From contig CAYNEO010000022.1 in the NCBI GenBank assembly GCA_964396245.1, positions 1 through 55,371 on the forward strand: DNA of 55,371 nucleotides, written 5' to 3'. A model generated the notes under the pieces. That model made no database searches. It was not told the origin of the DNA and saw only the letters and a program-made list of their open reading frames with translations. Positions within the stretch are counted from its first letter, which is position 1. Each line of letters begins with the position of its first letter. A program made the position numbers and the translations under genes. Positions 16,162-25,124 of this stretch are shown piece after piece. Source of the DNA: CAYNEO01 sp964396245. Lineage in GTDB: Bacteria > Zixibacteria > MSB-5A5 > GN15 > FEB-12.

Positions 16162-17064
16162 TTATCCAAATCGACCGGTGATATAATCCTCGGTCTTTTT
16201 CTTTTCCGGCCGGGTAAAGATATTCCTGGTCCGGCCCGTTTCGATCAGCCGGCCTTCGTAGAAGAACGCGGTGTAGTCGGAAACCCGGGCCGCCTGCTGC
16301 ATATTATGCGTCACAATGACTATCGTAAAGCTCTTCCTTAACTCGCCGATCAGGTCTTCGATTTTCGATGTCGACAACGGGTCGAGCGCCGATGCCGGTT
16401 CGTCCATCAACAACACCTCCGGCCGAACCGCCAGCGCCCGGGCAATGCACAGCCGCTGCTGCTGTCCACCGGAAAGCATATACGCGCTCTGGTCCAGCTT
16501 GTCTTTCACTTCGTCCCAGAGGAAAGACCGCTGAAGCGCGTCTTCGACCGCTTCATTTACGATCCGCTTGTCTTTGACGCCGTTGACCCGAAGACCGTAG
16601 GCAACATTGTCAAAAACCGACTTCGGGAACGGATTCGATTTCTGGAAAACCATCCCGACCTTGGTCCGCAAACCGGATACATCGTCATACCCACGATATA
16701 TATCGACGTCGTCGAGCTTGATCGTCCCCTCCATCCGCGCTCCCGGTATGGTGTCGTTCATGCGGTTGAGGGTTCTCAGAAAAGTGGATTTGCCGCAGCC
16801 CGACGGACCGATCAAGGCCGTCACCCGGTACCGCGGAATGTTCAGGTCGATATCGTGAAGAGCATGGTTGTCACCATAGTAGAACTGCAGGTTCTCCACG
16901 GTCATTTTGTATTGCGACTGAGCGCCGGAATGATGCCTGTCGCGATCCTTGCGGGATTCCGGCCGTCCTTCCGGACCGGACACTTCCGGCCGGCGAAGAG
17001 TCACTTCTGTCTTCTCAGCTTGTTGCATGTTATTCTCTGCCAGTCTGTCTTCATCCTCAGGCAT
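16162..17064 (-). CDS. pstB: phosphate ABC transporter ATP-binding protein PstB
   Basis: Walker A GPSGCGKST, the PstB-specific TFLRTLNRMND, Q-loop VFQKSNPFPKSVFDNVAYGLR, signature LSGGQQQRLCIARAL, and Walker B VLLMDEPASALDP are all present. At 300 residues it is about 50 longer than usual. The extra N-terminus is polar, charged and probably disordered; an internal Met54 (MTVENLQFYY) marks the start of the conserved part. The ATG at 17064 has GAGG seven bases upstream and overlaps pstA by 8 nt, which supports the long form. Confidence 0.95.
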   Translation of the reverse strand: MPEDEDRLAENNMQQAEKTEVTLRRPEVSGPEGRPESRKDRDRHHSGAQSQYKMTVENLQFYYGDNHALHDIDLNIPRYRVTALIGPSGCGKSTFLRTLNRMNDTIPGARMEGTIKLDDVDIYRGYDDVSGLRTKVGMVFQKSNPFPKSVFDNVAYGLRVNGVKDKRIVNEAVEDALQRSFLWDEVKDKLDQSAYMLSGGQQQRLCIARALAVRPEVLLMDEPASALDPLSTSKIEDLIGELRKSFTIVIVTHNMQQAARVSDYTAFFYEGRLIETGRTRNIFTRPEKKKTEDYITGRFG

Positions 17065-18022
17065 TAACCCGCCTCGCTCTCAATCGTGATCTGATGATAA
17101 TTGCCGTGAAATTAAGCAAAAACGTGAGCACCAGCAACACCAGTACCGTCCCGTACAGGATCGGCATCGTCTTTTCAACATCGGGCGACTGTGTTGCCAT
17201 AACATAAATATGGTACCCCAGTTCCATGAACTGGTCGTTCAATTTCGACGGCAGGTACGGTAAATAATACGCCGCACCGGTAAACATGATTGGAGCCACC
17301 TCGCCGGCGCCCCTGCTGACCGCGAGAATCGCCCCGGTCAGTATCCCCGGCATGGCCTGCGGAAGAAGAATTCTCCAGATTGTCTGTAGTTTCGTGGCGC
17401 CCAGCGCATAACTGGCGTCTTTCAATTCCCTCGGTATCGTTCGCAACGCCTCTTCGGTCGCAATAATTACCACCGGCAGGGTCAACAGCGCCATAGTGGC
17501 CGACGCCCAGATGATCGCCGGCTGACCCCACACGGGACCGTCATTGCGGAAAAACACCGAATCAATTCCCGATCCGATAAACCCGACAAAGAACCCCAGT
17601 CCGAAAAGTCCGAAAACAATCGATGGCACTCCCGCCAGATTGTTAATCGCGATTCGAATCAAGCGTGTGAATTTCGAATCCGGTCTTGTATACTCCTGGA
17701 GGTATATCGCCGTCATCACGCCCACCGGAACAACAGCGATTGTCATCAGGATCACCAGCGCTACCGTCCCGAAAATCGCCGGGAAAATACCGCCGGCCTC
17801 CATCCCCTGTTCCGGAGGATGGCTCAAAAACTCCCAGCTGATTGTGCCCGCGCCGTGAAGAACGACATTCCCAAGGATAACCGCCAGGATTGCGGCGATT
17901 ATGACTGCCGCCGCGAGAGTCAGCGCCTTAGGGAGGGCGCCGGAGCTTTTCGGACGGAATTTCAGCAACGCGGGCTCATCCGGGGTTGTCCGTGTCGCGA
18001 CCTTTGTCCCGGCCACACTCAT
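17057..18022 (-). CDS. pstA: phosphate ABC transporter permease PstA
   Basis: The 321-residue permease has six membrane helices and the EAA-type loop ELKDASYALGATKLQTIWRILLPQAMPGILTG. The segment NNLAGVPSIVFGLFGL is typical of PstA. It pairs with PstC to form the inner-membrane channel for phosphate. The gene overlaps pstC by 4 nt (ATGA) at its start and pstB by 8 nt at its end. The N-terminal ~30 residues before the first helix are longer than in E. coli. Confidence 0.95.
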   Translation of the reverse strand: MSVAGTKVATRTTPDEPALLKFRPKSSGALPKALTLAAAVIIAAILAVILGNVVLHGAGTISWEFLSHPPEQGMEAGGIFPAIFGTVALVILMTIAVVPVGVMTAIYLQEYTRPDSKFTRLIRIAINNLAGVPSIVFGLFGLGFFVGFIGSGIDSVFFRNDGPVWGQPAIIWASATMALLTLPVVIIATEEALRTIPRELKDASYALGATKLQTIWRILLPQAMPGILTGAILAVSRGAGEVAPIMFTGAAYYLPYLPSKLNDQFMELGYHIYVMATQSPDVEKTMPILYGTVLVLLVLTFLLNFTAIIIRSRLRARRVNA

Positions 18023-18978
18023 GACGTCTTCCCCTGCATTCGCTCCTTCACTTTGCCCAGGACCACGTCACCGCCCAGGTTGATCATGAAAGTGAAAACA
18101 AACAATAACGTTCCGATGAAGAACAGCACCGAATAATGTGCGCTGCCGAAGACCACTTCGGCCAGCTCGGCGGCGATAGTCGCCGAAAACGTCCTGATGG
18201 AATCGCCCGGGTTCAACGACAGTATAGCCGCATTCCCCGAGGCCATGAGTACAATCATCGTCTCACCGATCGCTCGCCCGAAACCGAGCACGACCCCTGC
18301 GGCGATTCCGGGCATGGCTGTCGGCAGGACAACCGTACGCGAAACCTGCCACTGGTTGGCGCCCAGCGCCAGCGAGGCATCCCGGAGCGACTGCGGCACC
18401 GAAGTCATCGCATCCTCGGCCACCGTAAAGACTATCGGAATCACGGCCAGCCCCAGAGCTATTCCCGCATTCAGGGCATTCAACCGGTATGTCAGGCCAA
18501 ATACCGTCTGAATGACCGTCGCCATCACGATCAATGCAAAAAAGCCGAGTACCACCGACGGAATTCCGGCCAGCAGTTCGACCACCGGTTTGATAATTTC
18601 TCGCATTCGTCTGGAGGCAAACTCGGCCGAGTAAATTGCCGCCCCCACACCCAGCGGAACTGCGAATAACATCGCTATGATCGCCGCCTTCAATGTACCG
18701 ACGAACAACGGCAGCAACGAAAATTTCGGCGTGTTCGACTCGGGCTGCCATCTGAATGTCGCCTCGTGCCCTGCTTTCCACTCCTGCGGCATCACCATCT
18801 TGTCGATACTCGCTTCCTCTTTGACAAACGGGTCGGTGAAAATCGGCAGGGCTTCCTTGAAGATGAATATGAATATAAGGGCGATTGCGATCAATGCCGT
18901 AAGGGCCGTAACGCCGATGAGTTTCTCGCCGAGAAACTCACGAATACGCGATTTACGCTTGAATTGAAATTTTTGCAT
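18019..18978 (-). CDS. pstC: phosphate ABC transporter permease PstC
   Basis: About 319 residues with six helices, the EAA loop SLRDASLALGANQWQVSRTVVLPTAMPGIAAGVVLG, and the PstC segment VELLAGIPSVVLGFFAL. The large periplasmic loop between helices 1 and 2 is typical of PstC rather than PstA. The start at 18978 (MQKFQFKRK) has GGGAAAG upstream; a TTG at 19038 would add 20 residues that do not look native. It is preceded by pstS with a 67-nt gap. Confidence 0.93.
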   Translation of the reverse strand: MQKFQFKRKSRIREFLGEKLIGVTALTALIAIALIFIFIFKEALPIFTDPFVKEEASIDKMVMPQEWKAGHEATFRWQPESNTPKFSLLPLFVGTLKAAIIAMLFAVPLGVGAAIYSAEFASRRMREIIKPVVELLAGIPSVVLGFFALIVMATVIQTVFGLTYRLNALNAGIALGLAVIPIVFTVAEDAMTSVPQSLRDASLALGANQWQVSRTVVLPTAMPGIAAGVVLGFGRAIGETMIVLMASGNAAILSLNPGDSIRTFSATIAAELAEVVFGSAHYSVLFFIGTLLFVFTFMINLGGDVVLGKVKERMQGKTS

Positions 18979-19045
18979 GAACTTTCCCGAGCTGCGGCGA
19001 GGACCTCCTGTCCTCGCCCGCAGTCCACACTTAATCAACGGGTCA

Positions 19046-19900
19046 TTACTTGATCATGTTCTCTTCGGCCATTTTCGGCGAAAGCGGAACATACCCGATT
19101 TCCTCGGCCAGCTTCTGTCCTGCCGGCGACAAACACCAGTTGGTGAGTTTCATGATTTCGCCGGTCGGCTTGCCGTTGAAGAACCAGTACAGCTGCCGCG
19201 AGATGGGATACGTGCCGTCCGATACCGTTTCCACCGAGGGAAGTATCGCCTTGGCTGTGTCATCCATCTTTACCGCGCCGAATTTCACGCCCCGCGCCCA
19301 GGCCAGTCCGCCATAGCCGATGCCGTATTTGTCCTTGCTGACAGCATTGACAACCGCCGCCGTCCCCGGAAGCGTCTGCGTGCGGTCCGCATAATCCTCA
19401 CCGTCGAGCACGTGCTCCTTCAGAAACGCGTAGGTCCCGGAGTTGTTCTCCCGGCCGTAGAGAATGATTGTGGCGTCTTCACCGCCGACTTCTTTCCAGT
19501 TCGTAACCGCACCGGTGTAAATTCCCTTCAACTGGGCCAGGGTCAGATTCGTTACCGGATTCTCTTCGTTGAGAAATATCGCGATGCCGTCAAGCGCCAC
19601 TGAGACGCGATACACATCGATATCATTCCGCCTGGCCAGTTCGTATTCCTTCGGCTTCATGTTGCGCGATGCTTCGCAGATGTCGGTGGTACCGTTCAAC
19701 AGCGCGGCAATGCCGGTCCCGGAACCGCCGCCGGACACCTGGATCACCGCATCCGGGTTGTTGTTCATGTATTCCTCGGCCCAGCGCTGCCCCAGCCGGA
19801 CCAGCGTATCGGATCCCTTGATCGTGATTGTGGTCCCGGCTATCACCAGCCCGAACGACACCACGAGCGCCACGATGGCGATCAGAGTCAGTTTCCTCAT
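19046..19900 (-). CDS. pstS: periplasmic phosphate-binding protein PstS
   Basis: The 284-residue protein has a Sec signal peptide (1-21) and the phosphate-binding-loop pattern IKGSDTLVRLGQRWAEEY and VSGGGSGTGIAALLNGTTDI, followed by RENNSGTYAFLKEHVL. These bind phosphate in PstS. The ATG is set by AGGAGG at 5-nt spacing. A 21-nt stem-loop (19914-19934) sits just before that ribosome site and separates it from the porin gene, a typical device to raise the amount of the binding protein relative to the permease. Confidence 0.93.
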   Translation of the reverse strand: MRKLTLIAIVALVVSFGLVIAGTTITIKGSDTLVRLGQRWAEEYMNNNPDAVIQVSGGGSGTGIAALLNGTTDICEASRNMKPKEYELARRNDIDVYRVSVALDGIAIFLNEENPVTNLTLAQLKGIYTGAVTNWKEVGGEDATIILYGRENNSGTYAFLKEHVLDGEDYADRTQTLPGTAAVVNAVSKDKYGIGYGGLAWARGVKFGAVKMDDTAKAILPSVETVSDGTYPISRQLYWFFNGKPTGEIMKLTNWCLSPAGQKLAEEIGYVPLSPKMAEENMIK

Positions 19901-19913
19901 TCTATCCTCCTGT

Positions 19914-19934
19914 TTGTGGATTTCATATCCACAA
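19914..19934 (-). promoter_or_regulatory. intercistronic stem-loop before pstS
   Basis: A perfect 8-bp inverted repeat TTGTGGAT/ATCCACAA with a 5-nt loop lies directly upstream of the pstS ribosome site. It lacks a T-tract, so it is more likely an mRNA-stabilising or processing element than a terminator. Confidence 0.45.
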
Positions 19935-19986
19935 CTTCAGCCAGTTCTCGATCTGTCTTATATGCCCCGGCCGCTTCCGTGAATTG

Positions 19987-21201
19987 TTAGAAGTTTATTT
20001 GGTACACGGCCTGCAATTTCCATTCATTCCCGAGGTTGTTACCGGTTACCGGAATCTTGCCCTTGCCGCCCGAATCCTGCTGGTAGTCAGTCGTTTCGAC
20101 CGCCACAAGGATCATGTTGCCCCGGTACAGATCGTACGACAAGCCGCCAATGAACATCTTGTAGGCGGTCTTGTCGGCAATCATGTTGTCCCTGTCGGCG
20201 TCGAAATAGTCATACCGCGCGAAGGCCGCCAGCCGCTTCTCAGGCGTGGGAAGATGAACGTTTCCGAAAAAGGCGAAACCGCGCGTCTTGAGCGCCCGCC
20301 CGGAGGAGGTAACCCACTTGCCGGAAGCATTGCCTTCGGTTTCGAAATACTGTGCGGTCAGCAGCACCGTGGGATTTTCATAACTCGCCATTCCAAGATA
20401 CACGTTGTAGTCCGGGCCGGCCGCGGTATTACCCTTGCCATGAAGCCCGAAATAGCTCAACTGCAACCCCGGGACCGCATCCGGCACCGGCCGAACCGTG
20501 AAACGCCACTCCGGAACCTTGTTTTCGTTATTTTCCTCGGCATGGTAACCGCCGCCATTGTAGACGCCCACATGCCAGCTGCCATAACGGCCGGTGTAGT
20601 GGCTGTTGCCCGTCCTGGCTTTCGCATCAGCCAGCGGCATCCCGAAATTGCCCTGCAAGCTGATACCAAGATCCGCCGAGTTGTACACGCCGGCGCGCTC
20701 GATCGGCATCGTTCCCTGCATGCGGTACGGGTTGATATGCTCCTCGAAATCGAGCCACGGGATATGGCTGAGACCGATCTCCGATTTCATGTGGCTGAAC
20801 GGCCCCATATCGCGAGGCATCAACGCCGCATACAGGTACTTCTCGCGCACCTTGTAATCGCCGCTCTCATCCCGGTGAACATCCATCGTTGCACGCATGG
20901 CCATCCACGAGTTGAATTGCTTCTCCAGGGTGAGATACCCGCGTGTAATCGCAAAACGGTTAAAACTGGTATCGGCATCGTTCGGGAGCGCATTCTTCCC
21001 GTACGAGTAGTCGAGATAAGCAAGTGATTTCAGCTTGATACCCTCGAGAGCAGATAAGGTGGACTTCGACTCCCCTTCATCCGCGCGCACTGTCGCGAAC
21101 GACAATACCGTCGCGAAAATTACCATCGCAACGGCAACCAGACCAGACCTCCACGCACGGCTCGACAGCCGGCCGCGTGACCCTTCCATTACCTGTTCCA
21201 T
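19987..21201 (-). CDS. outer-membrane porin of the phosphate regulon (OprP/O-like)
   Basis: The 404-residue protein has an N-terminal signal peptide (hydrophobic core about 18-38, cleavage near VRA-DE), alternating aromatic/polar strands throughout and a C-terminal Phe (VYQINF), the mark of a BAM-inserted beta-barrel. Its place as first gene before pstS, behind a Pho box, suggests a phosphate-selective or at least phosphate-regulated porin. AGGAG six nt before the ATG at 21201 fixes the start. I see conserved GYLTLEK and WMAMRATMDV segments that fit the porin O/P superfamily, but family assignment is by pattern only. Confidence 0.75.
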   Translation of the reverse strand: MEQVMEGSRGRLSSRAWRSGLVAVAMVIFATVLSFATVRADEGESKSTLSALEGIKLKSLAYLDYSYGKNALPNDADTSFNRFAITRGYLTLEKQFNSWMAMRATMDVHRDESGDYKVREKYLYAALMPRDMGPFSHMKSEIGLSHIPWLDFEEHINPYRMQGTMPIERAGVYNSADLGISLQGNFGMPLADAKARTGNSHYTGRYGSWHVGVYNGGGYHAEENNENKVPEWRFTVRPVPDAVPGLQLSYFGLHGKGNTAAGPDYNVYLGMASYENPTVLLTAQYFETEGNASGKWVTSSGRALKTRGFAFFGNVHLPTPEKRLAAFARYDYFDADRDNMIADKTAYKMFIGGLSYDLYRGNMILVAVETTDYQQDSGGKGKIPVTGNNLGNEWKLQAVYQINF

Positions 21202-21544
21202 GTAGAGCTCCTGTGTTCCCGCCTCTCCTTTTCCCGTCCGGCTGCCTCCTGTTTTCCCGTGGCCGTTTCGGACATCCGGGTCTCTCCAGCTCGGCTCAAG
21301 AATTGGCGGTTTTGTTAATGCGACGCAAATTTCGCTGTTCCGGCCCCGTCACCATACACGGCGTTCCCGGAATCGCTAACATGGAACGGACCAAATGTTA
21401 GGGAATTGTTAGCACGGTATTAGGATCACATATTTCTTTGTCCGCGCAGTCGGATGACACATGCACGAGAAAACAGCTCAAGCCACTGTCGGGCAATCGA
21501 TTGGGATGTTTTGTGGGGTGGTATTGAAAAGCCGATTCCCACTC
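21202..21544. other. 343-nt gene-free control region between phoR-like and porin genes
   Basis: It contains the three-repeat Pho box (21396-21423) reading toward the porin. A CATGTT lies 12 nt after the last repeat and is a possible -10 element. The remaining ~190 nt of leader and the ~120 nt next to the kinase gene show no clear terminator or coding sequence. Confidence 0.6.
21396..21423 (-). promoter_or_regulatory. Pho box (three direct repeats) for the porin-pst operon
   Basis: On the minus strand CTAATA-N5-CTAACA-N5-CTAACA: three hexamers with an exact 11-bp period. This is the spacing of PhoB/PhoP boxes, and CTAACA is close to the B. subtilis PhoP hexamer TTAACA. It lies about 195 nt upstream of the porin start, directly after the PhoR-like kinase gene. 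Confidence 0.7.
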
Positions 21545-23350
21545 TCAAACCGGAGGGGAATTCGACTCTTGGGTGCCGCTTGATACCGGTAAGATAATGG
21601 TGAACGTACTGCCGACATCCACCCGGCTCTCCACCCTGACTTCACCGCCGTGGACCAGCGCTATGTGCTTGACGATAGACAGCCCCAATCCCGTTCCCCC
21701 TGACTCGCGACTCCGGGCTTTGTCAACCCGGTAGAATCGCTCGAATATACGTGGAAGATATTTTTGTTCGATCCCGCAGCCATGATCCGTGACAGCAATC
21801 ACCAACTTATCGTTTTGCGCCGCCGCCGAAATCTCGACTGACTCACCGGATTCACTGTACGTGATGGCGTTATCAAGGAGGTTGACGACCGCCTGTTCGA
21901 GGAGCGGTGCATTAACCTCCGCCCGCAGATTCGGATCACACTCGAGCGTTACGTCGATCGATTTATCAGTCGCCTTCCTCTCGCAGACCTGTATGGCGGC
22001 ATCGAGCACCGGTTGGATGGATTTCATTTCGCGCGGCACCACGCTCTCGTCGGTGTCACGCTCAAGACGGGATAGACTCAGCAAATCCTCAACTATCCGG
22101 TAGAGGCGATCCGCCTGCCGCGACACGATTGTCAGGAATCGTTCTGCGTCCGACTTGTTATCAATCGCACCGTCAAGAAGCGTTTCGACCGACCCTATTA
22201 TTGACGTAATCGGCGTCTTCAACTCATGCGATACATTTGCCACAAATTCTTTCTTCAGGTTCTCCAGCCGACGGATGCGCGTGATATCGTCGAGCACCAT
22301 CAGGGCGCCAATGTCGTTCCCCTCGGTGTCGCGGAGAATCGTGGCCGATACCTCCATGACCCGTTCCGACAGACCCGGGAATATCACTTCTCCCTGGTGG
22401 GATTCCCGTGACCTGAGCGTATGCGCGATGATCTCCTGAAGGTGCGTGTTGCGGACGACCTCCTGAACAGTCATCCCCCTGGCATGCTGCGGATGAAGAT
22501 CGAGCATCTCGGCTGCCGCACGATTGAAGTTTATGACGCGTTCATCCGTGTCAACCGCCAGCACGCCTTCCGTCATGCTCGACAGAATTGCTTCCTGTTC
22601 CTTGCTCTGCTGACTGATCAGATTAATTCGATGGTCCAGCTGTGCCGCCATGTGATTCATCGCCTCTGCGAGCGTGCTGATCTCTTCAGAGCCGTCAACG
22701 GTCAACCGTGTACGAAGATCGCCGGATGCAAACCGCTCAGCCCCGGCCCTGAGTTCCTCGAGCGGATGGCTGATCCGGCGCGATACAAATAGAATGACAA
22801 CAGCCGCCAGGAGGGCAATCACGACACCGGACAACGCGATACGGATCTTCGTGACCGACAACTCCTCGTCAACAAACGTCAGTGGAATCGCCGTCCTGAC
22901 GACGCCCAGCACGTTGCCGTCACGTTCCGATAGCACCGCTACATACATCATGTTACGTTGCAGAGTGTTACTATAACGCACCGCTTGGCCGTAACCGGTG
23001 CTCAAAGCCGATGCAATCTCAGGGCGTGTCCGGTGATTCTCCATCAGCGATGGATCTTCATCGGTATCCCCCACGACCTGTCCCGACGGCAGAATTACCG
23101 TAATGCGCGTCTCGGAACGACCACCGAGCTGTTTACTCAGCGTGTCTATCGATGCCGTGCTGTCGGTCGCAAGCAGTGAACCGATATGCGGTATAACCAG
23201 TTCGGCTCTCGCTCGAAGATCAGCCGCTACCTCCTGATAGTACATCTGCCGTTGCGAACGGATAGCGTACCACGCAACCGCGACCACCGAAAGTACCACG
23301 ATCAACAAGTATGATGGATATAACTGCCAGAGTATCCTGCGTCGAGCCAT
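21545..23350 (-). CDS. phoR: PhoR-like sensor histidine kinase
   Basis: The 601-residue kinase has TM1 (about 11-29), an extracytoplasmic sensor (about 32-165), TM2 (about 170-190), HAMP (about 191-245), a PAS domain (about 255-360), a HisKA domain with phospho-acceptor His375 in NVSHELKTP, and a HATPase domain with N box NLLDNAITYS, DHGCGIE, FERFYRVDKARSRESGGTGLGLSIVK. The order is that of PhoR/WalK kinases that signal phosphate limitation. CAGGAAT before the ATG supports the start. It sits immediately upstream of the Pho box and the porin-pst-phoU genes, which makes PhoR the best assignment. A phoB gene is not next to it. Confidence 0.85.
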   Translation of the reverse strand: MARRRILWQLYPSYLLIVVLSVVAVAWYAIRSQRQMYYQEVAADLRARAELVIPHIGSLLATDSTASIDTLSKQLGGRSETRITVILPSGQVVGDTDEDPSLMENHRTRPEIASALSTGYGQAVRYSNTLQRNMMYVAVLSERDGNVLGVVRTAIPLTFVDEELSVTKIRIALSGVVIALLAAVVILFVSRRISHPLEELRAGAERFASGDLRTRLTVDGSEEISTLAEAMNHMAAQLDHRINLISQQSKEQEAILSSMTEGVLAVDTDERVINFNRAAAEMLDLHPQHARGMTVQEVVRNTHLQEIIAHTLRSRESHQGEVIFPGLSERVMEVSATILRDTEGNDIGALMVLDDITRIRRLENLKKEFVANVSHELKTPITSIIGSVETLLDGAIDNKSDAERFLTIVSRQADRLYRIVEDLLSLSRLERDTDESVVPREMKSIQPVLDAAIQVCERKATDKSIDVTLECDPNLRAEVNAPLLEQAVVNLLDNAITYSESGESVEISAAAQNDKLVIAVTDHGCGIEQKYLPRIFERFYRVDKARSRESGGTGLGLSIVKHIALVHGGEVRVESRVDVGSTFTIILPVSSGTQESNSPPV

Positions 23351-23426
23351 ATTCCTGATGTACCCTTTCCTGGGAGGAGTATACTAAAACAGGATGATGA
23401 GGGACACCAAAAAAACGCGCGGAACA

Positions 23427-24122
23427 TTACGGGCTGTTCAGCAGTTCGTCAACAACCTCGGTAAACGCATCCGCCTTTTCCGTGCTGTCGATGATGCGCC
23501 ATCCCTTGCGCTTTGCACAGTCGCGAAGCTTTGAATCGGGATTGACCGCCACCGCCCGTGAAGCCGCGCCAAGCAGGAAACGATCGTCGACATGGTCCGC
23601 TATGGCCGTGACATCCTCCCATCGATGCCCGTGCTGCTCCAGCCACGCTTTCGTATAGCGCACTTTCCACAACCCCTGCGGGTGCGGCGCCACAAGACGA
23701 CCGGTATATCTCCCGTTGTGAACCTCGGGAACGCCGGCCAGCACATTCGACACACCGAGATACCCGGCCAGGGGACCGGCCAGTGGCTGCGGCGTCCCGC
23801 TCAGCAACACCTGACTTGCTCCTGCTTCCCGCAATCGCCGGATAGCCGCCTCAGAGCCTTCGTAAAGGGCAGGCTTTATCGATGTTTCCCAGCAGTCGAT
23901 AATCCATGGCGTTACTTCTTCGACCGTACGACCCCGAAGATACGCCATCTTGAGTTGCCACCATTTTGGAAGGGGCCATCGCAGCGACAGGCGAACTGTA
24001 GCCAAAAACCACCGGAAGCCGTTGACTTTTCCGTGTTCTCGAAGGTAATTCACGAAACGCCGCTCGAGACTGCTTCGCACGATCGTCCGGTCGATATCCC
24101 ACACAACCACCGGTTCAGGCAT
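23427..24122 (-). CDS. HAD-superfamily IB phosphatase
   Basis: About 231 residues. Motif I is VVWDIDRTIV (DxDxT with Arg in place of the common Gly), motif II LLSGTPQ, a Lys in the GLWKVRYTKAW segment, and motif IV IADHVDDRFLL. The cap and overall layout fit the HAD-IB (SerB/PgpC-like) group, which dephosphorylates small or lipid-linked phosphates. The ATG at 24122 overlaps the stop of the CDP-alcohol phosphatidyltransferase gene by 8 nt, so a role as a phosphatidylglycerophosphate phosphatase (PgpC-like) is attractive. That is inference from context. Confidence 0.75.
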   Translation of the reverse strand: MPEPVVVWDIDRTIVRSSLERRFVNYLREHGKVNGFRWFLATVRLSLRWPLPKWWQLKMAYLRGRTVEEVTPWIIDCWETSIKPALYEGSEAAIRRLREAGASQVLLSGTPQPLAGPLAGYLGVSNVLAGVPEVHNGRYTGRLVAPHPQGLWKVRYTKAWLEQHGHRWEDVTAIADHVDDRFLLGAASRAVAVNPDSKLRDCAKRKGWRIIDSTEKADAFTEVVDELLNSP

Positions 24123-24765
24123 GGGCTGTCTCACGGTTTATTAATGCTATCCCTTCCACAACCACCGGGATACCCCGTAAAATGCAGACGATAGCAGCCG
24201 CAACCGCCGCCCAATAACCGATACCGAGCAGCGTATCGATCCAGTTCGCCTGGAAAAGCGGCCATCGTTGCAGTACCTCGCGGAGCGCTTCAAACAGCAG
24301 CAGCCAGCCAAATGCAAATGCCTTCAAAATTGCATAACCGCTCCGCATGATTGGAGATCCGGTAAGGAAACGGCCAACTCGGGATTGTTGCAGCGTGTGT
24401 TTCCCGAATCCGGAGTAACCGAATTGAAGAACGTAACCGCGAATGCTGTCTGTGACGATCCCGCGAGAAATCACCACAATCGGAATCCAGATCGGAATCA
24501 GATTCAAGTCGGCGAGCACTATCCAGAGCACTGTCTCGAGTACCCGGTCGGCAGCGATATCGAGCACCGAGCCCAGCGGGCTCGCCTGATCGAGCTTTCG
24601 TGCCAGATGACCGTCGAGCCAGTCACCAATGATAATCAGTACGGCAATAACCGCCGCCAGGAGCCCCTCGAGCAAAGTCCTGCCATACGCCAGGATGACG
24701 ACAACGAATACCAGCAGCAACCTGGTGACGGTTACTACGTTCGGCCAGGAAAATGAGGCGACCAT
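24115..24765 (-). CDS. CDP-alcohol phosphatidyltransferase, possibly PGP synthase (PgsA-like)
   Basis: The 216-residue membrane protein contains the family motif D-x2-DG-x2-AR-x8-G-x3-D-x3-D in full (DWLDGHLARKLDQASPLGSVLDIAAD), with six hydrophobic segments. These enzymes join a CDP-diacylglycerol to an alcohol such as glycerol-3-phosphate or serine. The start at 24765 (MVASFSWPN) has GGGAG at good spacing; an ATG five codons earlier overlaps that site. The overlap with the HAD phosphatase gene supports a two-step phospholipid head-group pathway, phosphatidylglycerol being the simplest guess. Confidence 0.82.
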   Translation of the reverse strand: MVASFSWPNVVTVTRLLLVFVVVILAYGRTLLEGLLAAVIAVLIIIGDWLDGHLARKLDQASPLGSVLDIAADRVLETVLWIVLADLNLIPIWIPIVVISRGIVTDSIRGYVLQFGYSGFGKHTLQQSRVGRFLTGSPIMRSGYAILKAFAFGWLLLFEALREVLQRWPLFQANWIDTLLGIGYWAAVAAAIVCILRGIPVVVEGIALINRETAHA

Positions 24766-24905
24766 GTTACTCCCATGCATGAGCGTCCAGGATTTAACGG
24801 AGTTTGACCATTCTACGTCCCGTGGGGCGAATTAGTTCAATCAATAGTACTCCCCTGTATTCTGTACTCTCCGGCGCCTGCCGACAGGGGGAAAAATTCT
24901 CCCTG

Positions 24906-24934
24906 TTGATATCCGCTGAAAAAGTGTATATTAT
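24906..24934 (+). promoter_or_regulatory. sigma-70-like promoter of the LiaI-like/BlaI genes
   Basis: TTGATA-N17-TATTAT, predicted start of transcription near 24941, 27 nt before the ATG at 24968. Confidence 0.6.
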
Positions 24935-24967
24935 TGCAGGCTTGACGCTTGAAGGGACTGAACACAC

Positions 24968-25123
24968 ATGTTTATTGGTTTCCTCATCCTGTTAATCGGT
25001 ATTCTCATGCTGCTGGACCGCCTCGGAGTAATCCACGGCGACTTCTGGGATTATTTCTGGCCGGGTGCGCTTATCGCTCTGGGCATCTCGATGGTGCTGA
25101 AAGACCGCAGATTCAGTAAATAG
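24968..25123 (+). CDS. 51-residue two-helix membrane peptide, LiaI/LiaF N-terminal-like
   Basis: The product MFIGFLILLIGILMLLDRLG... has two membrane helices around a short loop (GVIHGDFWDYFWPG) and ends DRRFSK. The pattern (helix, L-x-x-L-G, F/W-rich turn, W-P, helix) matches the LiaI-LiaF-like transmembrane region found in envelope-stress proteins. It is preceded by a good promoter (24906-24934) and followed after one base by the BlaI-type regulator, so both are likely made from one mRNA. Confidence 0.65.
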   Translation: MFIGFLILLIGILMLLDRLGVIHGDFWDYFWPGALIALGISMVLKDRRFSK

Positions 25124-25124
25124 C

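Noticed and set aside
19828..21027. 399-codon plus-strand frame opposite pstS and the porin
   Set aside because: Antisense shadow of two well supported genes; composition is Arg/His rich and no motif is seen.
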